64,000 bases of DNA from Myxococcales bacterium (GTDB taxonomy: Bacteria > Myxococcota > Myxococcia > Myxococcales > JAJYLH01): the NCBI GenBank assembly GCA_021787845.1, contig JAJYLH010000001.1:80452-144451 (forward strand). The letters are read 5' to 3'. Numbering within the stretch: the first letter of the stretch is position 1; each line of letters opens with the position of its first letter. Below are positions 8,236-16,140 of the stretch, piece after piece. A program made the translations under genes and the position numbers. The notes beneath the pieces are model-generated. The model did not search any database and was not told the DNA's origin. It saw nothing but the letters and a program-made list of their open reading frames with translations.

Positions 8236-8877
8236 TCAGCCCAGCGCCCGCGCGATGCGCCCGAAGACCTGGTCGACCGCGCCCAGCCCGTCGATGGGCC
8301 TCAGCAGCCCTTTCGCTCGGTAGTAGTCGATCAGCGGCTTGGTCTGCGCCTCGTAGGTCTTGAGCCGCGCGCGGATGGCCTCTTCCCGGTCGTCGTCACG
8401 TTGATAGAGCTCGCCGCCGCAAGCGTCGCAGACGTTCGCGTTCTTCGGCGGGTTGAAGGTGACGTGGAAGGGCGTGTTGCACTGGGTGCAGGTGCGCCGG
8501 CCGGAGAGCCGCTTCACCAGCTCGTCGTTGTCGGCGGTGAGGCAGAGGACGTGATCGAGCGCTCGGCGCTGCTTCTCCAGCATCACCCCCAAGGCGTCCG
8601 CTTGCGCTACCGTCCGGGGGAAGCCGTCCAGGAGGAAGCCGTCTTTCGCGTCCGGCTCCCGGATGCGTTCCGCCACCAGGCCCACCACCACGCCGTCGGG
8701 GACCAGCCCGCCGGCGTCCATGTGACCCTTGGCCTCCTTGCCCAGAGGGGTGCCCGCCTTGACCGCGGCCCGCAGCATGTCGCCAGTGGAGATCTGCGGG
8801 ATGGACCGGGTTTCAGTGAGGCGCTTGGCTTGCGTTCCCTTGCCGACGCCCGGCGGGCCCAGGAGGATGAGGTTCAT
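8236..8877 (-). CDS. adk: Adenylate kinase
   Basis: Interconverts ATP + AMP and 2 ADP in the cytoplasm. The 213-residue protein has the P-loop GPPGVGKGT at residues 7-15, the AMP-site STGDMLR, the DGFPRT motif and a LID domain whose two CxxC pairs (CTQC and CDAC) indicate a zinc-binding long-form enzyme. Length is typical. It lies between the TmcB-like gene (149 bases upstream) and the exporter in the dsr locus rather than beside secY. This fits a sulfur role: sulfate activation yields AMP, and the reverse APS route consumes it. That link is inference, and this may also be the only adk of the genome. Confidence 0.95.
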   Translation of the reverse strand: MNLILLGPPGVGKGTQAKRLTETRSIPQISTGDMLRAAVKAGTPLGKEAKGHMDAGGLVPDGVVVGLVAERIREPDAKDGFLLDGFPRTVAQADALGVMLEKQRRALDHVLCLTADNDELVKRLSGRRTCTQCNTPFHVTFNPPKNANVCDACGGELYQRDDDREEAIRARLKTYEAQTKPLIDYYRAKGLLRPIDGLGAVDQVFGRIARALG

Positions 8878-9026
8878 GATGGTCTCCTTTAGCGCTCACG
8901 CTCGGCGAACGCGCTGCTTGCCGGCACCCAGGTCGTGCCTGAACCCGGACACTCACGTCCGGCTCCAACTCAAGCTTGGGCGGTGCCTCTCCAGTGAACC
9001 CAGCACGTCCTCGGACCACGTTCCGC

Positions 9027-10625
9027 TCAGTGCCACTCCCAGTCGATGAAGCCGGGCTTCACGTCGACCATCGCGTTGACCACCAGCTCGACCAGCCCGC
9101 CGTAGCCGATGCCCGCGCGCTCCCAGGCGTCATAGTACTTGAGCATGTCGCGGATTTGCCCCTTGCAGTTGGAGCAGGGCGCGCAGACGTACTTCGGGTG
9201 GTCCTTGTCCATCGGCAGGCCCTGGAAGGCGGTGAGAATCTGCCGCATCTTCCGGCGGCCGCTGACCTGGAACCTCCAATCGGGGAAGTTGTGGCCCTGC
9301 ATGATGGCGAAGCCGGAGCCGCCGCCGCAGCAGTAGTTGTGGACCCCGTGCGGCTCCATCTCCCGGAAGCGCTCCTGGGGGACGACAGCCCTGACGACCT
9401 CCCGCTGCGGCTCGACGATGCCCATCAGCCGGGTGATGTTGCAGGGGTCGTGGAGGGTGACGGGAAAGTCGTTGCGGCTCGGGTCGAGCTTGATGCGGCC
9501 GCTCTTGACGATGTCCGCCATCAAGGTCAGCGCGCTCTCCCGGGGGATGTTCAGGTCGCCGGTCAAGATGCGGTCGGCGATGACCCCCAGCACCTTGTGC
9601 GCGTGGCCGCACTCGCCGACCACGATCTTCTTCACCTTGAGCTTCTTCGCCGCCTGCATGTGGCGAATCAAGGTCCGGGCGAGCTGCACGTCGTCGTAGA
9701 AGGCGCCGTAGTTGATGCTGTCGTAGGCGGCGAGCTCGCTGGAGAGGGTCCAACTGATGCCGGCCGCCTCGAGGAGGAGGCCGAAGGCGCCGGGGTTCTC
9801 CGGCCAGGCCAGGATTTCGCCGGCGTTGTGCATCACCAGGACGTCGGCGCCTTCCTTGTCCCAGGGCGTCTTCAGGGAGAGGCCGGTCTTCTCGGAGATG
9901 TCCTCGTCGATGAAGTCCAGGTTGTCCTTGACGACGATGGCGTTCATCCCCGTCGAGGAGCCGGTGCGCTGCTGGAGCATGGAACCGTCGCCGTGGAGCT
10001 CGCGGGTGGAGATGCCCAGCTCCTGGCTCGCGACCTTCCGGATCTCCCGGGCAATCATCCCGTTGTCGACCCCCAACGGGCAGCTCTGGCCGCAGCGGCG
10101 GCAGAGGTTACACCGATAGGACAGCTCGATCAGCCGGGCGATTCCTTCCCATGACAGCTCGATGTCGCCGCGGCCAAAGGTCGAGCCCTTGACGTGCTTG
10201 AAGTAGAGGCGCCGGAAGACCTCCGACCGGTACGTCGGGCGGTAGAGCGGGTTGCGGCCGCTCTCGGTGTAGACGTGGCAGGCCTCGGAGCAGGTCTGGC
10301 AGCGGGCGCAGTGCTCCATCGAAATGACGAGCGGCTGGAGGAAGGTCCAGTTGTCGGCGCCGCTGAAGAGCTTGCGCATCCCGCCGAGGAACGTCTGGAC
10401 CAGGCGGTCCTCCTCCTCCTTCGTCTGAGGCTTGGGGATGTTGACGACGATGGTGTCGTCGACGCAGACGAACTTCTCCTGCTCCTTCTCGGTCAGCGGC
10501 TTGAAGGGCGGAATCCAGCCGGGCTGGTCGTACGGAGGAGGGAGGGGCTCCTGGTCGGCGAGCTTCAGGTGGCCGACGGGACCGCTGCCGCGACCCAGGT
10601 CGTGGATGGAGGGGGAGGCTCTCAT
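9027..10625 (-). CDS. TmcB/HmcF-like HdrD-type iron-sulfur subunit
   Basis: The 532-residue protein has two ferredoxin-type motifs (Cys106, 109, 112, 116 and Cys172, 175, 178, 182) and a C-terminal CCG domain with GECGHA, HDPCN, YCCGGGSG and CAPCSNC, the noncubane catalytic cluster ligands of HdrD. In sulfate reducers TmcB and HmcF of this build link periplasmic or quinone electrons to the cytoplasmic DsrC disulfide. Its ATG overlaps the TmcC-like cytochrome gene by four bases. It resembles DsrK and the HdrD-like protein at 2250-3653 in layout but is clearly a separate paralog with a longer N-terminus. No cytochrome c partner gene lies nearby. Confidence 0.85.
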   Translation of the reverse strand: MRASPSIHDLGRGSGPVGHLKLADQEPLPPPYDQPGWIPPFKPLTEKEQEKFVCVDDTIVVNIPKPQTKEEEDRLVQTFLGGMRKLFSGADNWTFLQPLVISMEHCARCQTCSEACHVYTESGRNPLYRPTYRSEVFRRLYFKHVKGSTFGRGDIELSWEGIARLIELSYRCNLCRRCGQSCPLGVDNGMIAREIRKVASQELGISTRELHGDGSMLQQRTGSSTGMNAIVVKDNLDFIDEDISEKTGLSLKTPWDKEGADVLVMHNAGEILAWPENPGAFGLLLEAAGISWTLSSELAAYDSINYGAFYDDVQLARTLIRHMQAAKKLKVKKIVVGECGHAHKVLGVIADRILTGDLNIPRESALTLMADIVKSGRIKLDPSRNDFPVTLHDPCNITRLMGIVEPQREVVRAVVPQERFREMEPHGVHNYCCGGGSGFAIMQGHNFPDWRFQVSGRRKMRQILTAFQGLPMDKDHPKYVCAPCSNCKGQIRDMLKYYDAWERAGIGYGGLVELVVNAMVDVKPGFIDWEWH

Positions 10626-11566
10626 TTGTGCTCTCCGTATTGGCTGAAGTCCTCAGTCGCCAGGTCGACCCAGCTCTTCTCGCCGCCGCCCTGGATGTGC
10701 GGTGCCGCCCAGCTCACCTTCTGCGTCAGGTTCGCGAGGATGAGCTTCTCTCGCGGTCCGCCGGGGAGGTTCGGCTCGTCGTTCCAGCGCACCGAGTGGT
10801 AGGCGAAGTACTTGGCGACGAAGTGCGCCATGTGGGTCAGCGGGATGTACGCGGTCAAGGTGGCGAGCAGGCACGCGGTCACCGCGACCATCGCCCCGGC
10901 GGCGCCGGAAGCGACGGGGACGAGGTGGCCGGCGAGCAGGTTGTGGACGAATTCGCTCGCGAGCACGAACCGTGGATCGAACGCGACGAAGGTGACGAGC
11001 GCGAAGCCGAAGGTGACGATGAAGAACAAGAGGTTGCCGACGTCCGCGGCGGTGGTGAAATCCGCGAGGTCCGGATCGGTCAGCCGCCGCTGCAAGAGGC
11101 CGAGCGCGCCGAGGAAGACGAGCCCGGCGCCGATCGCGGCGACGAGCGCGATCAGAATCTGCCAAGCCCCAGCGACAGCGCTCCAGCTCCCTCCGGCGAA
11201 GTGGGCGAGAGCGGCGCCGAGGGCCATCAGGACGGTCGCGGTGAAGGTCAGGTAGAGGCCGAAGTGGAAGGGGAACGAGCGCCACCACATCTTGCGGTTG
11301 TGCTCGTGGAGGGCCTCGAGGAAGACGATTTCCCGGCCCATGGCGGTCATCTCGGCGCTCTTGGAGACGTGCCGCGGCTTCTTCCACCACTCCGGCTCCT
11401 CGAGGTAGCTGCCGCCGTGCTGGGCGCGCTCCTTTTCGTGGGGCACCGGGTACAGCTCCCAGCGCAGGTGCATCGGCATCTTCGAGAACATCCGGATGCG
11501 CGCCAGGACGGCGACGACGAACACCGCCACCCCGGCGTAGGTGACCAAGTACGGAATCATGGGCAC
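10622..11566 (-). CDS. TmcC/NarI-like cytochrome b membrane subunit
   Basis: The 314-residue protein has an N-terminal helix, a cytoplasmic segment with PEWWKKPRHVSKSAEM, then four or more helices carrying histidines (for example in PFHFGLYLTF, FVHNLLAGH and LTHMAHFV) suited to two hemes b. It is the membrane partner of the TmcB-like subunit that follows with an ATGA overlap. Two starts are possible. GTG at 11566 sits eight bases after AGGAGGT and overlaps the siroheme gene by ten bases; ATG at 11560 overlaps its stop by four. I took the GTG for its ribosome site. It probably oxidises or reduces menaquinone. Confidence 0.82.
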   Translation of the reverse strand: MPMIPYLVTYAGVAVFVVAVLARIRMFSKMPMHLRWELYPVPHEKERAQHGGSYLEEPEWWKKPRHVSKSAEMTAMGREIVFLEALHEHNRKMWWRSFPFHFGLYLTFTATVLMALGAALAHFAGGSWSAVAGAWQILIALVAAIGAGLVFLGALGLLQRRLTDPDLADFTTAADVGNLLFFIVTFGFALVTFVAFDPRFVLASEFVHNLLAGHLVPVASGAAGAMVAVTACLLATLTAYIPLTHMAHFVAKYFAYHSVRWNDEPNLPGGPREKLILANLTQKVSWAAPHIQGGGEKSWVDLATEDFSQYGEHK

Positions 11567-13554
11567 GGTGAGACCTCCTGGTGAGCGGCACCGATCACGC
11601 TGATCGGCAGCTCGATGATTCTGGGGCCGGCCGCGGGCCCACCGGCAGCGGCACCGGAGCCCGAAAGCGCGGCAATCACGTTTTCGACGGTGACGGGGCG
11701 GGCGACCTCGACGACGTGCTGCCAGCCGCGTTGGCGGGCCCGCTGGGCGGCGGCGGGCGAGAGGCCGACGGCGCGAACGTGCGAGGTCCAGCCGGAGCAG
11801 CAGCGGTCTTCCTCGACGGCGTCGACCTCGGCGGCGTCGCGCAGGAGCCAGCCGCTCAAGGGCGCCGAGCCGATGACCACCCGGGCGGTTTCGCTCAACG
11901 GTCGTTGCGCTTCGAGGACTTCCGCTCCCGCGCGATCGAGCGCCGCTCCGAGGGCCCCGGCCGGCGTGAAGAGGCCGAGCCGCTGGCCGAAGAGCGGCCG
12001 CCGGGAAAACCAGTCGAGCGCCGCGGCGTGGCGGACGGTGGAGCCGATGACGAACAGGGCGGGCGGCTGGATACCAGCAGCGGTGCCGGCTTTCTCTAGC
12101 GCTGTCAGGGTGCTGACGACCACGCGCTGGCGCGAGGAGGTGCCCCGGGCGACGAGCGCGGCGGGGGTGTCGGCCGGCATCCCGGCCTCGACGAGCTTGG
12201 CGACCACCGCCGGCAGGCTGGAGACGCCCATGTAGCCGACCAGGGTCGCGTGCGGGTCCTGCGCCAGGAGGTCCCAGCGGACCTGGGGGCCGTCGGACTT
12301 AGAGCTCTCGTGCGCGGTGACCAGCGTCAGGCGGACGGACTCGCCCCGGTGGGTCGGAGGGATGCCGGCGCTCGCGAGGGCTCCGATTCCCGAGGTGACG
12401 CCGGGGACGATTTCGTAAGGGATGCCCGCCTGGGTGAGCGCCTCGGCCTCTTCGCTCCCGCGGCCGAAGACCAGCGGGTCGCCGCCCTTCAGGCGCACCG
12501 TACGTCTGCCCTCGCGGCCGAGGCGGACGAGGAGGGCGTTCGTCTCCTCCTGCGGGACCGAGTGGTGGCCGGCCTCCTTGCCGACGCCGTGCAGCTCGAC
12601 GTCGCGCTTCAGGTCGCAGGGGAGGGCGCCTATGGCCAGGCGGTCGTAGACGATGGCGTCGGCCTCGCGCAGGCGGGTACGCGCGCGAACCGTGAGCAGG
12701 CCCGGGTCGCCGGGTCCGGCGCCGACGAGGGAGACCAAAGGTAGGCGCGCGCGCGCGACGGCGTCAAAGCCATTGTGGCCCGGCGCCGGGACGCTCGCAT
12801 TTCCCCGAGCGCTGTCTTCGCGCTCGGTGGCGTCGATCAGACCGATCGGTCGGATCGGACTGATCGGCCCGATCGACGCTGCAGAGTGGGCGTGCGGCAT
12901 CGGGTGTGGCCGAAGCGCCTCGGGCGTCGCGACCTCCGGCGCAAGCCACGCGCTGAGCTCTTGCGCTCCCGGCACCCGGGCGCGCAGCCGGTCGGCGTCG
13001 ACGGTCCCCGCGAAGAAGGCGTCGTAGCGCTCTTCGGCCGCCGCGCGCGGCAGGTGCAAGTCGTGGACGGCCCGTCGAAACCGCGTCGCCGCGTCGAGCC
13101 ACTCGGCCCATTCCTCGCCCAGCTTCCGCTCGAAGAGCTGCCGCAGCCGCCGGACCACGAACGGCGCGCCTCCGGCGGAAGCGATGGCGAGCTGGAACGC
13201 TCCTCGCTTGACCCGCGCCGGCAGATGGAACGTACACAGCTCCGGGTCGTCGGCCACATTGACCCAGATGCCCGCCGCCTTGGCTTCTTCGAAGACCTGG
13301 GCGTTGACCGCGCGGTCGTCGGTGGTGGCGAAGACGATGCCAAACCCGTGCGTGTCGCCCGAATGGAAAGCGCGCTCGCGAAGCGCGATGCGACGCCGCT
13401 GGATCAGCTCGCGCAGCGCTGGCAGGCACACCGGCGCCAGCACCGTCACCCGCGCGCCGGCCTCCAGGAGCCCTTCTGCCTTGCGCAGCGCGACCTCGCC
13501 GCCGCCGACCACCAGCGCGGGCCGTTCGCTCAGGTTCAGCATCACCGGATACAT
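11557..13554 (-). CDS. cysG: Siroheme synthase fusion: CysG N-domain + SUMT + shortened HemD-like domain
   Basis: The 665-residue protein joins three parts. Residues 1-210 are precorrin-2 dehydrogenase/ferrochelatase-like, with the NAD motif VVGGGEVALRKAEGLL. Residues 272-515 are uroporphyrinogen-III methyltransferase, with LVGAGPGDPGLLT, VRLKGGDPLVFGRG and a GIPPTHRG loop. Residues about 520-635 resemble the second half of uroporphyrinogen-III synthase (HemD), too short for a whole enzyme. The linker 211-270 contains SIGPISPIRPIGLIDA, encoded by a CGATCGG repeat. It makes siroheme, the DsrAB cofactor. It follows dsrP by 27 bases and overlaps the TmcC-like gene. Activity of the HemD part is doubtful. 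Confidence 0.92.
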   Translation of the reverse strand: MYPVMLNLSERPALVVGGGEVALRKAEGLLEAGARVTVLAPVCLPALRELIQRRRIALRERAFHSGDTHGFGIVFATTDDRAVNAQVFEEAKAAGIWVNVADDPELCTFHLPARVKRGAFQLAIASAGGAPFVVRRLRQLFERKLGEEWAEWLDAATRFRRAVHDLHLPRAAAEERYDAFFAGTVDADRLRARVPGAQELSAWLAPEVATPEALRPHPMPHAHSAASIGPISPIRPIGLIDATEREDSARGNASVPAPGHNGFDAVARARLPLVSLVGAGPGDPGLLTVRARTRLREADAIVYDRLAIGALPCDLKRDVELHGVGKEAGHHSVPQEETNALLVRLGREGRRTVRLKGGDPLVFGRGSEEAEALTQAGIPYEIVPGVTSGIGALASAGIPPTHRGESVRLTLVTAHESSKSDGPQVRWDLLAQDPHATLVGYMGVSSLPAVVAKLVEAGMPADTPAALVARGTSSRQRVVVSTLTALEKAGTAAGIQPPALFVIGSTVRHAAALDWFSRRPLFGQRLGLFTPAGALGAALDRAGAEVLEAQRPLSETARVVIGSAPLSGWLLRDAAEVDAVEEDRCCSGWTSHVRAVGLSPAAAQRARQRGWQHVVEVARPVTVENVIAALSGSGAAAGGPAAGPRIIELPISVIGAAHQEVSPCP
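12834..12877. repeat. CGATCGG-type palindromic repeat inside the siroheme synthase gene (copy 2)
   Basis: This is a 44-base run of overlapping GATCAG, CGATCGG and GGATCGG words, the same family as 4217-4247, 50754-50799 and 62891-62930. Here it is read in frame and encodes residues about 227-241 of the linker between the dehydrogenase and methyltransferase domains. Confidence 0.7.
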
Positions 13555-13581
13555 GGTCGGCGCCTCCGCGGCCAGGTCTCG

Positions 13582-14739
13582 TCAGGCCTGCAGCTCCTCA
13601 CGAACGGAGATCGCGATTTTGTAGAGCACGGTCAGCACCAGCGCGCCGAGGGCGTAGATGCCCAGCGCGATGAGCAGCTCGCGCCCGGTCGGGTAGTACT
13701 GGGTCACGTCGTCCAAGGGCGAGGGGACGAAGCCCGTCAGCACCATCGCCAGGCCCTTGTCGATCCACAGCGAGCCGTAGACCGCGATGCAGCCAAAGAC
13801 CAGCAGCTTGTGGTTGCGCCGGAACCGGGGAACGATCAAGAGCACCAGCGCGACCACCGCCAGCGTGACCGACGCCCAGCTCCAGGGGACGAGCATCGTG
13901 TGTCCGTGCAGGCCGAGGTAGGCGTAGGTGTAATGCGCGATGTCCTCGGGCACGTGGCTGTACATCGTGGTGAAGACCTCGAGGAGGATGAAGAAGGCGT
14001 TGATGGCCATCGCGTAGGCGACGATCTCGGCGAGCTTGTCGATCGCCTGGAGGCCGGGGTCGAACTTGGTGGTGCGGCGGACGACCAGCGCCAGGAGGAT
14101 CAAGAGCGCGGGACCGGCGGCAAAGGCCGAGGCGAGGAAGCGCGGCGCCAGGATGGCCGACTCCCAGAAGGTGCGTCCGGCGAGGCCGCAGTACAGAAAC
14201 GCGGTCACGGTATGGATGCTGACCGCCCAGGGCACCGACAGGTAGATCAGTGGCTTGACCCACTTCGGCGGCGGCATCCCCGCGCGCTCGGCGCGGAGGG
14301 TCGCTCGGGAGATGATGACGTTGAGGGTCAGGTAGCCGAACAGGACGACGGTGTCCCAGAACAGCATCGAGTGCGGCGTCGGGTGCAGGAAGATGTTCAT
14401 GAACCGCATCGGCTGCCCGAGGTCCACCGTGACGAACAGGATGCACATCACGACCGCGGTAATCGCCAGGAACTCGCCGAGGATGGTCATCTTCCCGAAC
14501 GCCTTGAAGTGATGCAGGTAGTAGGGCAGCACGACCATGACGGCGGAGGCGGCGACGCCGACCAGGAACGTGAGCTGAGAAACGTACAGACCCCAGACCA
14601 CGTCGCGGGACATGCCGGTGAGGCCGAGGCCGTGGATGAACTGCCCGGCGTAGGCGATGGCGCCGATGGCGATGAGAACGAGGAGCCCCGTGATCAAGGT
14701 CCAGTAGCGGCGGCTTCCTCTGAGTGCGCTCTCGAGCAT
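13582..14739 (-). CDS. dsrP: DsrP, NrfD-type quinone-interacting membrane subunit of DsrMKJOP
   Basis: The 385-residue protein has about ten hydrophobic segments and no cofactor-binding cysteine cluster, as usual for DsrP/NrfD. It has the charged TVDLGQPMRF loop and the WDTVVLFGYL helix of the family. It takes electrons from, or gives them to, the periplasmic ferredoxin DsrO and exchanges them with menaquinone. It sits nine bases after dsrO and 27 bases before the siroheme synthase gene on the same strand. Length is normal for the family and nothing appears broken. Confidence 0.93.
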   Translation of the reverse strand: MLESALRGSRRYWTLITGLLVLIAIGAIAYAGQFIHGLGLTGMSRDVVWGLYVSQLTFLVGVAASAVMVVLPYYLHHFKAFGKMTILGEFLAITAVVMCILFVTVDLGQPMRFMNIFLHPTPHSMLFWDTVVLFGYLTLNVIISRATLRAERAGMPPPKWVKPLIYLSVPWAVSIHTVTAFLYCGLAGRTFWESAILAPRFLASAFAAGPALLILLALVVRRTTKFDPGLQAIDKLAEIVAYAMAINAFFILLEVFTTMYSHVPEDIAHYTYAYLGLHGHTMLVPWSWASVTLAVVALVLLIVPRFRRNHKLLVFGCIAVYGSLWIDKGLAMVLTGFVPSPLDDVTQYYPTGRELLIALGIYALGALVLTVLYKIAISVREELQA

Positions 14740-14748
14740 GCTCTACCC

Positions 14749-15585
14749 CTAGAGGATGTAGAAGACGTTGGGCGAGGTTCCGAGCTCCGGCTTGCGGCGG
14801 ACGACGTTGGCGGTTCGCAGGATCTGAGCGACCGGGGACTTCGGATCGTCGCGGTCGCCGAAGGTCATCGCCGGGGAGGTCCCCAAGGGGGCGAAGACTT
14901 TCGCGCAAGCCTCGACGCAAAGCGGCATCTCGCCCACGTCGAGCCGCTCGGCGCAGAAGGTGCACTTCTCGACCACGCCCTTGGTCCGGGTCGGGAAGTC
15001 GGGATTGGCCTCGGGTTCGCCCGGGGTCCAGGGAGCGAAGTACTGGCGGGGATCTTCCCAGTTGAAGCTGCGGGAGCCGAAAGGACAAGCGACCATGCAG
15101 TAGCGGCAACCGATGCAGCGGTGGAGGTCCTGCATCACGATTCCGTCGGCGCGCTTGAAGGTCGCCTGGGTCGGGCAGACCCGGACGCACGGCGGATCAT
15201 CGCAGTGGTTGCACATCACCAGGGTCGGCTCTTCCTTCTTCGCCGGTTCCAGAAAGGGGCCGGAGAGCTCCGGGAAGACGTGGTCGAACGGCTCCTTCCA
15301 GTCCCACTTCACCTCGTGCTTCGGATTCGAGAGGAGCGGCAGGCGCCGGCCGGGAAACAGGTAGGGGACGTTGTGGCCCTGGTCGCAGGCCTCGATGCAC
15401 TTGGTGCAGCCCCTCTCCTTCAAGCACTTGCGGGTGTCGATGACCATCGCCCAGCGCTTGGCCTTGAGCTCGCCGGCGGCCGGCTGGACGTGCGGCGCCG
15501 ACTTCTGGATCGCGGTGGCCAGCGGCGCGGCGGCGGTTCCCAGCGCGCCCAAACCCGCCCATTTGAGAAAGCTCCGTCGCTCCAT
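14749..15585 (-). CDS. dsrO: DsrO, periplasmic iron-sulfur subunit of DsrMKJOP
   Basis: The 278-residue protein begins with a Tat signal (MERRSFLKWAG, then a hydrophobic alanine-rich stretch), so it is folded before export to the periplasm. Cysteine groups CLKERGCTKCIEAC, CNHCDDPPCVRVC, CIGCRYCMVAC and CTFC with CVEAC provide ligands for three to four [4Fe-4S] clusters. It connects the cytochrome DsrJ to the membrane subunit DsrP. The start lies two bases after the dsrJ stop. The longer reading frame upstream of this ATG is only overlap with dsrJ. Confidence 0.94.
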   Translation of the reverse strand: MERRSFLKWAGLGALGTAAAPLATAIQKSAPHVQPAAGELKAKRWAMVIDTRKCLKERGCTKCIEACDQGHNVPYLFPGRRLPLLSNPKHEVKWDWKEPFDHVFPELSGPFLEPAKKEEPTLVMCNHCDDPPCVRVCPTQATFKRADGIVMQDLHRCIGCRYCMVACPFGSRSFNWEDPRQYFAPWTPGEPEANPDFPTRTKGVVEKCTFCAERLDVGEMPLCVEACAKVFAPLGTSPAMTFGDRDDPKSPVAQILRTANVVRRKPELGTSPNVFYIL

Positions 15586-15587
15586 GG

Positions 15588-15989
15588 TCACTTCTCTCCC
15601 GGTCGCTGATGGCAGTCCCAGCAGTACGGCTCGACGCCGAGATAGGCGTGGCACTTGTCGCAGAACTGGGCCGGGTGCGAGTGGCAGCGGAAGCAGGCCC
15701 CGGACTGGCGCGTGTCGCTCAGGTTGATGCGATAGGTCTCCCCGTCGGCGGCGAGGTAGTCCCGGTCGAGCCCGCGCACCGCGCTGTCGCGCCAGTCGTC
15801 CAGAAGCTGCATGTGCTCGGCGCGCATGAACGACGACGACTCGATGCAATGCTTTCCGTCGGCGCCGGCAGGCAGCTCGAGCTTCGGCGGCGCGCCGCGG
15901 TGTCCCGTCGCAAGGGCGTACCAGGCGGGCGCGGTGATCAGAACGACGAATATCGCCAGCCCGCCCAAGATCTTCCCGGTGTCATACAT
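15588..15989 (-). CDS. dsrJ: DsrJ, triheme cytochrome c of DsrMKJOP
   Basis: The 133-residue protein has an uncleaved N-terminal membrane anchor (residues 8-28) and three CxxCH heme sites at 99-103, 110-114 and 123-127. Upstream, Cys48 followed by Met55, His59 and Met60 matches the segment that gives DsrJ its unusual His/Cys-ligated heme. It sits in the periplasm and is thought to exchange electrons, or oxidise a sulfur substrate, with DsrO. Its stop is two bases before dsrO. Unlike the rest of the locus, it is separated from dsrK by 151 bases that hold a palindromic repeat. Confidence 0.95.
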   Translation of the reverse strand: MYDTGKILGGLAIFVVLITAPAWYALATGHRGAPPKLELPAGADGKHCIESSSFMRAEHMQLLDDWRDSAVRGLDRDYLAADGETYRINLSDTRQSGACFRCHSHPAQFCDKCHAYLGVEPYCWDCHQRPGEK

Positions 15990-16021
15990 CGTCAGGCGGC
16001 CTCCTCGGCGTCACGTAGACA

Positions 16022-16098
16022 GTAGGATGGGTGGAGCGGAGCGTAGCCCATCTTTCTCGACCGCTGCCGATGGGTTCCGCTCCGCTTCACCCATCCCA
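16022..16098. repeat. Palindromic MITE/REP-like element between dsrK and dsrJ (copy 1)
   Basis: The left arm GTAGGATGGGTGGAGCGGAG and the right arm ending in CTCCGCTTCACCCATCC are near-perfect inverted repeats around a short centre. A second copy with compensating differences lies at 21268-21352, inside dsrN. The transcript would form a long hairpin between the MK and JOP genes. Confidence 0.8.
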
Positions 16099-16140
16099 CA
16101 CGGTTGGCCGAAATGCCTCGGAACATTCTCGACGACATCG

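Noticed and set aside
12775..15609. A 944-codon open frame on the plus strand
   Set aside because: It is antisense to dsrP, dsrO and the siroheme synthase gene, is extremely rich in Arg, Gly, Asp and His without any motif, and is explained by high G+C shadow coding.
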